This document shows, piece after piece, positions 22,701 to 34,700 of a stretch of DNA of 64,000 bases. The notes beneath the pieces were generated by a model, which was not told where the DNA came from, did no database searches, and saw nothing but the letters and a program-made list of their open reading frames with translations. The DNA lies in NCBI RefSeq assembly GCF_032854445.1, contig NC_088297.1, forward strand, positions 14,371,335-14,435,334, read 5' to 3'. Positions within the stretch are counted from its first letter, which is position 1; the number at the start of each line of letters is the position of its first letter. Position numbers and translations under genes: made by a program. This DNA is from Liolophura sinensis. Its lineage: Eukaryota; Mollusca; Polyplacophora; Chitonida; Chitonidae.

Positions 22701-25700
22701 AAACCCTTCATTAATCGTAATTACATCATTCTTAAGTATGATGTCAACTAACAGTCAAATTAATACAGACATTTCGCGGAAATTCTTTCCGACAAAAGGA
22801 AATAAATAACTAAATGAATGTCCTCAGGGTCAGCTGATCATCCATCGTCAGGAGCCTGCGATGAAGGGTCAGGAGAAGGTGCAGTCATTCTGTACAGTTA
22901 GCATCAAGTACCACGGGAAGAAGCTGGTCCTGCCCAAGGACCAGGTCGACCCGTATCAGGAGGTGCTGGTGGAGCAACAGCACTGCGGTGGCAACACGCT
23001 GCACGTCTTCAAAGAGAAGCTTCTCCCTGGATGTGAGTTGGTTGGCATTGCTTGATCACAATTTTGGCAAACCTGGTGAAGACATTTCTCATCTCAGTTA
23101 GCTGTTCTAAGTTCTGAGCTGTGTAACCTATTACAGCATTTACTGCTATGACTTCGCAGAGCTTGTGAACTACCTCTTTGATTTTCAATCACAAATACAG
23201 AAATGATTGACCTGCTGGACAAACTCGTTTTCAGTGATCAGTGAGAGTTAGTCTTTGCAGACTGGTCTAATGACCAAAGTTTTGTAGAAAGTATAGGGTA
23301 CACTTTCATAAATCTTTTTAATTTGGTTTTTTGCATCTTTACTTCTAAATAACATGTAAGTTTGCCTTGTGGTGCTGTGACTGATTGATAAAGATTATCA
23401 TTTACATGAGTTATGGGAAATATGACCTAAAAGTGTGTGAAATTGGTCCCTGGCAACTACATTGTATGTATAAGGGGAAAATACGGAAAAAGAAACAGAA
23501 AAGCATGGAAAAAGGTTTTTATAAAATATCCTGAAAAACTGTTTTGTCGTGCTCAATCTTGTGTACATATTTGGAGTACATAAATATACAAATTGCAAAA
23601 AACAACATTTTCAGGTACGTTGCTCAAATACAATCATGTAATTAGTAAACTAATTGAGAAATAAGTGGAAGATTCTCTGCAGTATCACAGATCTTTGATC
23701 TCTTTGCAATGAATAATTCTTTCAGGTAAGATCAGGCTTTTTATCAATCTGGGGCACATCAAATACCTGTGTGTAATGTGTTTGATATTTCAGCAACTTT
23801 CCGATTCATCTCACGTCGTCACAGAGGCTACCCATTCAGCTTGTCCCTGTACATTGATGGCCTCATGGACTGCCGTGTCAGCTCGTGCTGTGAGTATAAG
23901 CACGTGCCCGGGTCAAAACTTGGCGGCAAGCAGGGGCACTTCTCCCTTGTGGGCGTGACGGGATCTGCACCTTGCTACAGGTGGGTTGAGATTTGAATTA
24001 AGGCCATTTTCACTAAAAATATTAAAATGCGAGAGAAAAAAAATGCAGAAAGGATAAAAATTGGTCTGATAATGATAATAGTAGCATTGATAATAATGAA
24101 AACAGCAAGGTCAATGACTAGCTGTTAATGAGACTACAGAAACACACACTGAGATGCTATCTTCATTGTTCAAACAGGTGCCAGGTTGAAAAAGAACTGC
24201 GTCTTCAGAGAAAGACCAAGAAGAAATCCAAAACTAAAGCTGAAGCCACCAGCCATGAGGATCAAGAGGAGGTAACTCAGGAGGCCGAGAAAGAGGAAGA
24301 AGGTAAGAGCAGAGGTTTTGTTTTTCTGCACTGAGATTGCGTCTCTCTGTTGTCGAGCTTGTGATGTGTATTCTGTTTGTCAAATCTGATACTGAAAATG
24401 CCTTTTTATTTGCGGGTATAAACTTTCGTGGATTTGGTAAGAAGACACATTCGTGGGAATCAGCTTTTGCGGATCTGAGCAGAATTTTTGGACAACTGAT
24501 AAACGAAAATCAAACTTCAATACAGAAACGTCAAGTAATAACATAACTCAAGCATTCAAGTAACAATGTTATCATTTGTTTGTACCTGTAAGATGTGACA
24601 AAAATTCTAGACAATACAGTAACTTGATTAGACAGTGGAAGTTAATCTTTATAAGGCGAAGTCCTTACCTGCTGTGTGAGCAAATATTTGTGTCGCTCAC
24701 TTTGGGAAACGACAAAGGATTAAATGTGATGTAAATAAATCCCACAGTTTAATTCTCATACATCAGCAGTGTGAGTGAAACTTTGAGTGAACTGTGACAG
24801 ATTTGAGTAAATCATCGATAAAAAAAACAGCCTCTCTCATCGTATGTATATCGTATCATGTACACACGCCCAGTATAAGTTATCACTTCGTATGTCTCTA
24901 ACCGCGGCAATAAATCAACAACAACATCGTCGCAATGTGGCGATACTTAGACGGAGCAAAGTCTCCTTAGAAGAAGGCAAGATTAACTGACAATCAATTA
25001 AGCTGGATTTGTGAAAGCCGGAATACATTCTAATTAGGTATTTCTTATTAACGTGTAAAAGTATTAGAACTGTAGTGCTTGTTAACGAATTTATAACTGT
25101 AACGCCTACTACTTCAATAAATTACTTACATGGGTTTTATATTCGATGGCGCTTATTATCGTGGAAATGTGTGAAATCCTGTGAAATCATAGAATATTAG
25201 TACCACGCGAATAAAAAGGCATTTACAGTAACTGCTGGTTGCAGATTCAGGCAACAAGAAGTGTGAATCAAGACACTGTGAAGCAGCTCTTTGGCTTATT
25301 GTTTGGTATCCAGTTTGGTGTCACTGATAGTGTCCATTGGTCAGAGGAATAATTTTTTTTTTATACAGACCCAATTTCCTCGACTGATCGTTGAACTCTT
25401 TTGTGTTCTGACATACTTGGTGTAAACTAGTATATGAGTATACAAGTGGATATAAGTTTACAAATTTTATATCTTTGTTTATCTTTTGATCATTGTTAGT
25501 GCTTGATACTTAGATTAATGTATATTTCCTATTGTACAGTGACATGTAGTATTGCTTGTAACTTGTTGCATATCAAATAGATCTATTATTGTGCTTTTGC
25601 TGCCTAGTTTTTGACTCATTTGCATATTTATGTGTCATGATTTTCTTTATTTTGTTTATTGTAACACATTACAGCTAGTACATATCTTTACAGGGTAGAT

Positions 25701-28700
25701 AATAAATATACAGTAAATCTTTTCACATGTTAGCAAGGTGTTTATTCAAGCTTATTCTGAAGGCATTATTCTGTGCAGACAGCTAAAATTGTATTTTTTG
25801 TGAAGTCCTGCAATTTGTGAATCCAGTTAGTGTAGATTTGACTAATTATAAATGTGCATAAATTGCACTGAAAGTTGCTCTTTCATATTCGAAAAGGTTG
25901 AGAAGTTTGGGCAGTGAATTAAAATACCAGCACTTGTGTGGCAAAAATTGTTATCAAGTATGACAGAATTCAAAAAGAAAAAATTCAATTTTATGCGTAT
26001 GTATCTAATATGATTTCGGACATGGAACAAACCCCGACTGACTTTGTATCATAGGACTTGTGCAGCTGTTACATTTAATACACTGAGACCTCTGATTATA
26101 TTTTGGAATTTTCAATTGATCACAGTATTTTCTCATAAGGTACCCAAGGGTCTTCGTTGAAATCATGATTTGTGTTAAATATGTTTTATTGCCAGATTCG
26201 CCATAGGTGTATCAAACTACTCATAGAGAATTGAATCTGCTGTAATACAAAAAATTATGCCGTCTTCGAAAATGAAATAATTAACTTAAATCTGTTTTTT
26301 TTTTTAAGTTCTGTGCATGTACCTGTAGTGATTACATTTCCCTTAGAAGCTGTGCATGTAATACAAACTTGTAAGTGTAAAGTGTATCTCTATGTAGATA
26401 TAGATGTCTTACCCATCCCTGCATGTTTTCTGTCAGAAACAAACATAGTACCAGTAGAGGAGAGTGACAGTGAAGGGGAGACAACCAGGAGTGACGACAC
26501 ACCCAAGGAAGTTGATGTGAATGAGACAGCAGATGATAAAAATGGTGATTATATACTACAGCTGGTAACGATGTCCATGGAGATGTGTGGACTCCTTCAA
26601 CCATCACCATCTGTTCATCTGTTTACCATTTTAAGACCTGTTGAGGTCTTAAAACAATCACGCTTTCATGACCATGGCTTGGTTATTATTTAAAGCTGTC
26701 TTAACTTTAGACAACCCTAACTTGTTCTATAATTCCTGGCCCTGATTTTCTTAGAAGTTTGAGCTAGAGATAAAGAAAAGTATCTCTCTTATATTGTGAA
26801 ACAGTTTTGCCTTCTGTGTTGATCATACAAAGAAGAATCCAAGTTTTCATCTCTGCTTCAAACTGATTTATGATATCAGGTCCATAGCTCCATAATCTTC
26901 AGCCATGTTGGGTCTCCGTGGCTCGGTTGGTTAGCGTGCTAGCGCAGGGTAATGACCCAGTAGTCTCTCACCAATGTGATCACTGTGAGTTCAAGTCCAG
27001 CTCATGCTGGCTTCCTCTCCGGCCGTATGTGGGAAGGTTTGCCAGCAATCTGCGGATGGTCGTGAGTTTCCCCCCAGCTCTACTCGGTTTCCTCCCAACA
27101 TAATTCTGGCCGCCGTCGTATAAGTGAAATATTCTTGAGTACGGGGTAAAACACCAATACAAATAAATAAATTAAATTCAGCCATGTTGGTTTTGTAAAT
27201 ATTTGCTCTTGACTCTTAATCTTATATTTCTGTCCTTATATTTTGCAATGTGTGAATATTAATTGCAATTTACAGCATATTCATGTAGATGGGTGTACTT
27301 TAATTATTGGCCCTAATGAACAATTTATATCATATAGTACAACTTTACAATTAAAGCTGAGATTTACTGATTCACTTCTAGACAAATTTAATGTGGTAGC
27401 ATGCAGTGGTTTAAAGTAGAAATAGTCAATTGTTTTACCAGTGTGGAATGGAGCTCTTGTCTGACACTCTCTTAGCCAAAATCTTATCCCTTTGACTCGA
27501 TAACGTTTCGCTAGTTCCTGTTACGGGCCGATGAACAGTGTTTCTTGCTCTGTGTGTTTAGTCTGAATAGTAAGACTTTAATCTCATTGATAATTTAACC
27601 AATGTGAAATTAAGTCTATAAATCTAGTGTCAGGTTTCAACGCAGAATTCTTTTGAGTGGAATTTATAATGATTGGCAGAACTCAAATGGGAATTGACAA
27701 TTTTTTTCATCATTTGCATGTTTTTTAACGCTCTTTATTCTCAGAATATGAAGAAGATTTTGAGGATGAAGACGAAGACAAAGAGGAAAAGTCGAAGGAG
27801 AAATCTGATGAGGAAAGCGATGAAGAGGATAAGAAGGTCGAGGATGAGGCTCCACTAGAGTTGATCCATGGAGAAGTCGAGGAAGAAACCCATCAGAGAG
27901 GTAAGGCTGTTCAAATGTTTTATAAGAGCCATGAGTTGGGAAATAAATCAAACTCTGTCACCGGTTGTATGTGAAAATGAATGGAAAGAAGGAAGAAGAA
28001 TTATTTTCACCACGCAGCGTTTTTAGAGTGTCACTTCACTTTTGAGTTGATGATAGTGCAACGACTGGTTGACCCGTATCAGTATTATAGCTTGGGCGGG
28101 GCGGCTTATTTGCCTTTGGTAGGGCTTCTCATTGAAGCAGCACTGGATAAAAGAGCAGTGGAAATCTGTCCTGCAACAAGGAGGCACGCAAGGAGGCACA
28201 TTACATGCACTCTAAGGATTCCTTCGTCATCATATGACTGACAAATTGTTAAGTACAACGTTAAACCCCAAGCACTCACTCACTCACCTTTGAGCTTTAT
28301 TTCCCCATCAATCATACGTATCATCTGTTTATAATTTGTTGATGTATATTTTTGTCAAATGGTTTTGATTCAATGGTCGTACCTGTTGGTTTACATATTT
28401 ACACGCAGGTGATCATGTTGTTTGCTCAGGGTTTTAGATCAGATTGAGAAGACACCATGGGGACATATTGCATCCTTTCCCAGAATGGAGTCACTTTTGC
28501 ATGGGGGTATTTGTCTTGACATGTTCATTACTGCACATATTACACTCCAATACCCAATTGTTTTCCTATGATTTTGTGTCCAGGGTCTGGCATCAGTAGT
28601 ATTTGGTTTGTTTTTAACTTCCCAAAGACCATGGTTGCTAGATTTGCCGTTTCCAACATGTATGGAAGAAATGGCTCAGTTTTAACCGCTCATGAGCAGT

Positions 28701-31700
28701 AACAGTCTCATCCTTCATTTTTATATTCAGACCACCTAGGTGCAAAGTAGTCATCCTTGGATACAAAATGTGTGCACTGAATGTATATAATTATGCATGG
28801 GAGCTACCAGTATGGCAAGAAAGGTCGAGGAAATAGGGTTTATTTGTTTTCATGCAGCAAACTTAGCACTAAGGTCACATCGGTTGTAGCACTGTCTTCT
28901 TGCAGAGGTCCCAGGATTGTGCTGTTGCAAGAGACAACACTGTCTCGTAGCAAGAAACTTTCTTGTGGCAAAAGATATCTTGTTGCAAGGGGCTTGGCAC
29001 TGTCTTGTAGCAAAAAACTTAATTACCACTGTCTTGTAGCAAGAGACTTGGCATTTGTCTTTCTGAAACAGTCTTAAAACTGTCTTTTAGCAAGAGACAC
29101 GGCACTGTCTTTTAACAAAATATTTTACACTGTCTTGATACAGTTTTAGTAAGAATGCACATGTGCTGGCACCCTCATGGATGTGAGTGCATGAAATTCA
29201 CCCCAGAGGCTATTGTTGAAGGCTCACCACATACTTTAAGTTGAGCCAGCAAGGGATGTGTCTAGGTCAAGTTGTGTAAGCTGTCTACCTCAGTTACCTG
29301 CGAATGGTTACACAGAGACATGTGCACAGATGTCAGCGGTTCCATTTTGTATTGGACGCTCAGATGTGCAGTATACATGTAACCATGGCAGCAGATGTAC
29401 ATTTCAATTATATAAAAGCTATTGTTGATATGGCCATAACAGAACTTTACCAAAATCACCTAAATCCCCCGCATCCATTATTCATAAAGTACAGGTAACT
29501 GACATACGGCTTTCAATCAATAAATGGCCAGTTCAGTCATTAATGTCTATGCCTGCAGTGTTCATCACTCAAATTATTGTCATAGTTTCTACACATTTCT
29601 TATCTTGACTTTGTCTTACATACATAAAAAGGGCTAATACAGTGCAGGAGCACGAGCAGTACCAGGTCTGCATTGTGAACTAAAGTGGACATGCACGTAT
29701 CAGATTGTTTATTGGGTTATTGTTACAGTTGTAAGATTTATTTTGTAGTGTGTTACACTTTATGGTAAAAAATATCTTGTTAAAAGCAGTTTTGCTGTCT
29801 GTTAAAGCTGTGATCATGTATCATTGAAATCATGTGTTGAATTCAACATACTTCCTCTTAGTACTTCGTCGTCACTGAAAAATTGTTGAGTACGACGTTA
29901 AACCCCATGCACTCACTCACTTCTTAGTACTGCTATGAATCCTGCACGTGCATTGCAGGGATATTTAAAAAAAAAACATTATGTTAAGCTCAACAGAAAC
30001 AGGACAGATAATATAATATCCTTGTATATGGTACTTAAAAGTTGGTGCATGGGTTTTTTTTTGTTTGTTTGTTTGTTTTGTTTTGGTTTTTTTTGTTTTA
30101 CCCGATTTCGATTTTCACAGATAATGAGGTTTATGAGGAAGATTTTGAGGATGAAAAATCGATGGAGGATGCAAATGAAAACAGAGAGAAATCTGAGGGT
30201 GAATATTGCAACTGTTGGGAACATGAACATTTGTGACGTGATTTGATTAACAGCACAACCTGTCTCCCCTATTTTTTGAGGAAGTTATCTCCCCTGAACT
30301 AAATGTAACTTTTGAGTTTATGTACATATTTTACTTTCTTTTGTGGGTAATTGCATGGATATATTGTTCATTTAATTATTGGATTGACATTGTCAGCAAT
30401 GTTGGCAGTTCTGTAATTAAAATTTGGAATTCAAAATTCAAAAAGAAGGCACTTTTGACTTCAAAGGGGAGACAGCATTTTGTCTTTTTTTTCTTCGATC
30501 TGACATTTAACTCACTGGGCATGTGTTTATCACAAATTCACTGACGTCTGACGTTGTTGTTGTAATGTGCACTCAAATCACGTTCACATGGTTAAAAGCT
30601 GTCCATCAGCAGATGTAGTCACTCGGAAATAGGTACAGCTCTCTGAATCATTCATTTGAATCCCTCCAAAATTATGCATGTAAATGTCAAGGCTTCGACA
30701 GTTGATAAAGAAGATTGCTTGCGATGGGTATGGCATTTTACCAGCCCTGATTCTGATCACCCAGTAGATAAAATGGACATGTAGTTCACGCTGTTCACTT
30801 AAAATAGATGATTGTTTTTTTTTTTGTTTTTTTTTCTCAGTATTGTAATCCGTGTAGGAAAATTTTCCTCAGTTGTTTTCTTTACTATGTCTAAGGAATA
30901 AAATAAGTCAGATATATATGAAAGTTGATAATTTTTGTCATCAAGTGAGAAAAACACAAAAGGATGGTAGTGTGATTAAGTGACACTTGTAAAGCTTTTG
31001 GATACTGCTTTGGACGTGGAGCAGGCATTGTGTATCAAGATTTTGCATGTGTTGTGAGTAAATGTATTGCAAAATTTTTTCAACTTACTACATAAGTTTG
31101 AATGACTATGAAATGAACACTCGTGTCAGATCCAGTACTTGTATGTACGGGAAGCTATTAATAAATCATTATTCTAAATAACAGGGAGATGTAAAATTTT
31201 GCTGAATATTCTTGATTCTGAACTTCTTGTTTATTTACAGAATATTGCGTAGATGGACACTAAAAGTGGGTACTAACATGAGTTAGTGTTGTCATTTGTG
31301 CCTTGTATGTATAAAATATGCGTGGACTTTGTATCACATGCTAGCATTGGTTGCTAAGCTGATTTTTATTATTTTTCATTTCTTTGTTGATTACGTCACT
31401 GAACTAATTGACTTTGTTCACATTTTTTGATGACCAAAAGTCGTAGATGTATCACTTGATGTGAAATGATTTTTTTTTTTTTAAGCATAGATGCACAGTT
31501 TGTTTCTTAAGTTTTCTAAAGTGTTTTACTGATATTCACTGGTGAATTGACGCTTGATGTCAAATAGCCTATTCAGCTTATCTCAGCTGGTTATCATTCA
31601 GAAATCCAAAAAATAGAGGCGAAGAAGAAATCTGCACCATTTTACTCTGGTTTTTTGTCTTAACATTGCTTGCTTTTTGGTCACTGTAACACGCTAATTG

Positions 31701-34700
31701 AACTAATTATTTACTATATGTACACTTGCATGTTTTAGCTGTTTTGTAAATCTGAGATTGTTAAATTACAAGTAGGCCAACATTAATTATTGTACTGTAA
31801 AAGGTGTTTGAAATATGATGGACAGAAATTTAATTGCATCTTTAAAACTTTGCTTAACGTTGCTGCAAAGTTTTCTTGTAATAATGAAAAGAATCATAAA
31901 AGCATTTTGATAAGAATTTGACAAATATAGCAAGTAATGTTTCACCAAGTTATTTGGTCAAGATATTGATAATTTAAGCCAATGACTGTGGCAACACTTT
32001 GCAGAACACAACCGAATGGATGGCCAAGCTGATACAAAGAAAATACCCATAACTGCAAAAGGAAATCAAGATGATGCTGGAAAAGCATCAGTGACATCAT
32101 CACATCTCTCAGTGGAGCAGGAGCTTAGAGAGGCTGAACAACTGTTAAAGGAAATCGACCAAGAGGAAGAGAAAAGTGCTGTAAATTCTAAAGTCAGTTC
32201 AGATTCTCATGAAAATGGTTCAGCTGATGCAGCAACATTAAAATTCAAATACTTAGACAATGTGGATTATATTCTAGACAGTGATTTAGACACTGCACGA
32301 TCAGAGGTGTTAGACCCAGAAATTGTGGTGGACAACAAAGGCAATAGAGCATCTCCTTCAAAATCCAAAAGGAAACCCAAAACGGTCACTTTCGATGAAA
32401 TACCACACGTACAGGAGCTACAGTACTTCCCTGAAGAATTGCTTTCCCCGGAAACTTCTGATGCCGAAGATGCTCAGTATGGTGAAGGTGACTTTGAAGG
32501 TGACAGCCTGGATGACTTGGAAGCCGAGATCTTATTGGATGCAGCACAGAAGCCAGATTCTGATTCGTCCCCAGTGTCCTCAGGTGGGAATGATGATAAA
32601 TCAGTTACTGTTGATGGCATAGTGGATAAGGAAGGTCTTGATCAGTTGGAAGAAGAATTGTTCAACAGCTTTGCATTAAAACAATCAGATGGGTCTGAGG
32701 CATCTCAGAGTTCAGACATGGATAGAGAGATTAATTTAGTGCAAAATGGAAGTAATTCCAATGCAAACCTCTCTGAACTAAAGGTCAGGACAAAGTGCTT
32801 AAAACAAGACTTAGACACTTTGGAGCTTCAAGAGGAGGTCCCAAATGATCAGAATGATCAAACACTTTCTTACGAACACCCTCTGAACTATGGTGACTTG
32901 AGCCCTAGAGGTCAAGATGTCTTTGACCCATCCTCAGAGGACTTGAGTCTAACAATGAAGATGATCCTGCAGTCAGAAAACTTAGAACCTCCTGTTTTTA
33001 CAGAAGATTCCAGAGATGTGAAAGATGATGAACCTGCATCTAGTCAGGATACAAGTGAGAACAGATCGAATTGTAGTAACGGACAAATACAGGCACACAT
33101 TGAAACTCCACCAGTGAATCTTGTTGATGTGATACAAACAGATGAGAAATGTTTAGAACAAAAGGGTACCGATCACACTGCTTCAGACAATAAATCAGGA
33201 GAGAGTAGAGAAAACATCAAGACATCTCAGGATTCTGAAACGGACTCCATAGGCAAGACGACTGAAGTACCAGCCAGTAGAGTTGACCAAAATGAGACTT
33301 TAGAAACTGCAAATTTAAAGGAAGAAAATACCTACCCTAGTGAATTTCAAGCAGAAGAGAAGTCAAATAGTGTACCTGAAACAGTTCCAGAAGCAAACAC
33401 CACTACAAATGCATCTGATGACATCAGTGATGTTCAAAAAGCTCAGAATCCTGACAGTAACAAGGATGAATGCTCTGTAGTAGCAGAAGTGGAAGGGAAT
33501 TCCACTGAGGCTGAAACTTCTTCTCAATTGGACAATTCTGCAAGCCAAGACAATGACAAAATCTCGTCAGAACTTAAAGGTCATTTTAGTGTCCATGAAC
33601 CAATGGAAAGTGAAAAAGATGCTGTGTTATTAAACAAAGAAGACTGTGAAGCTGTTGTTTCAGAGAAAATGGTGGCATCTGATCAAGCGTGTCCTTCAGA
33701 TTCTGATGAGAATGGAGCTGATACAGACGAAAACATGGCAGCACCTGATAAAGAAAGGTCTGAAAGCTCTGACGACACTAGGACAGGGTCACAGGTAATC
33801 CCTGAGCCTCTGCCACAGGATCTGAAGATTCACTCTTCTGAAGCATCATTGTCTGAAGATGCATTAAAAAATATGACACCAACAGATACATCTACAACGC
33901 AGGACGCTGCCATTGCTCAGGATATAACCCAGGGGTCTTCTTACGGTCTGGCAGATTTAAGCAGTGACAGTGGGGATGGGACAGAGAACCAAGTTTCACA
34001 AGAGATTTTCACAGATAGGACATTGACAGATCCGACGGATGATGAGACCTCTTTTATTGCTGCAGAGTCTGACTTCTCACCTTCAGGAGAAGGTTCAGTT
34101 GATGCAGACCCAGCAGCAAAAGAAACCACTTTTCAACAATCTTCTTTGGAGGACGATGAAAGTGGATCTAAAAAAACAGAACTGTTACCCCCTGAAAGTG
34201 ATTCTGCATGTGAAAAGCCTGGAGTAGAGGTAACTGAGAGACAGACATTGGCTGAACAGGCTGATATGCATTTGAAAGATGCTATTACAGAAATGCCAGA
34301 ACAAAATCAACTGGAAACCGTTGAATCTGAAGCTGCACCAAAGTCAATGGTTGAACAGCCACCAGAGGTGAAACAAGCTGAAGGAGAAAACAAACAAGAA
34401 GCTGAAATCAAGCAAGCTGGAACTGAAAACAAACAAGAAGCTGAAATCAAACAAGCTGAAGCTGAGAACAAACAAGAAGCTGAAATCAAACAAGCTGAAG
34501 GAGAAAACAAACAAGAAGCTGAAATTAAGCAAGCTGAAGGAGAAAACAAACAAGAAGCTGAAATTAAGCAAGCTGAAGGAGAAAACAAACAAGAAGCTGA
34601 AATTAAGCAAGCTGGAGCTGAAAACAAACAAGGGGAAACGGAAATGATTCACTCTGAAACACATAAAGGAATGCACTTAGTCAAAACAATGCATCTGGAA

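Larger units (their letters stand above)
19710..24177 (+). other. ERICH3 introns 4-9
   Basis: Introns 19710-20727, 20902-21673, 21833-22315, 22589-22827, 23033-23793 and 23981-24177. They hold the CTGT microsatellite and the triplicated acceptor tract of exon 7; otherwise AT-rich sequence with nothing recognised. Confidence 0.7.
25231..32004 (+). other. ERICH3 introns 10 (right part) to 13
   Basis: Remaining intron sequence between exons 11, 12, 13 and 14. Apart from the listed repeats, 30199-32004 (intron 13) is plain AT-rich sequence with several poly-T runs and no recognised element. Confidence 0.65.

Noticed and set aside
24337-24546. 69-codon ORF overlapping the left end of the intron 10 TIR element as a transposase remnant
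   Set aside because: It starts in unique intron sequence and shows no transposase motif.
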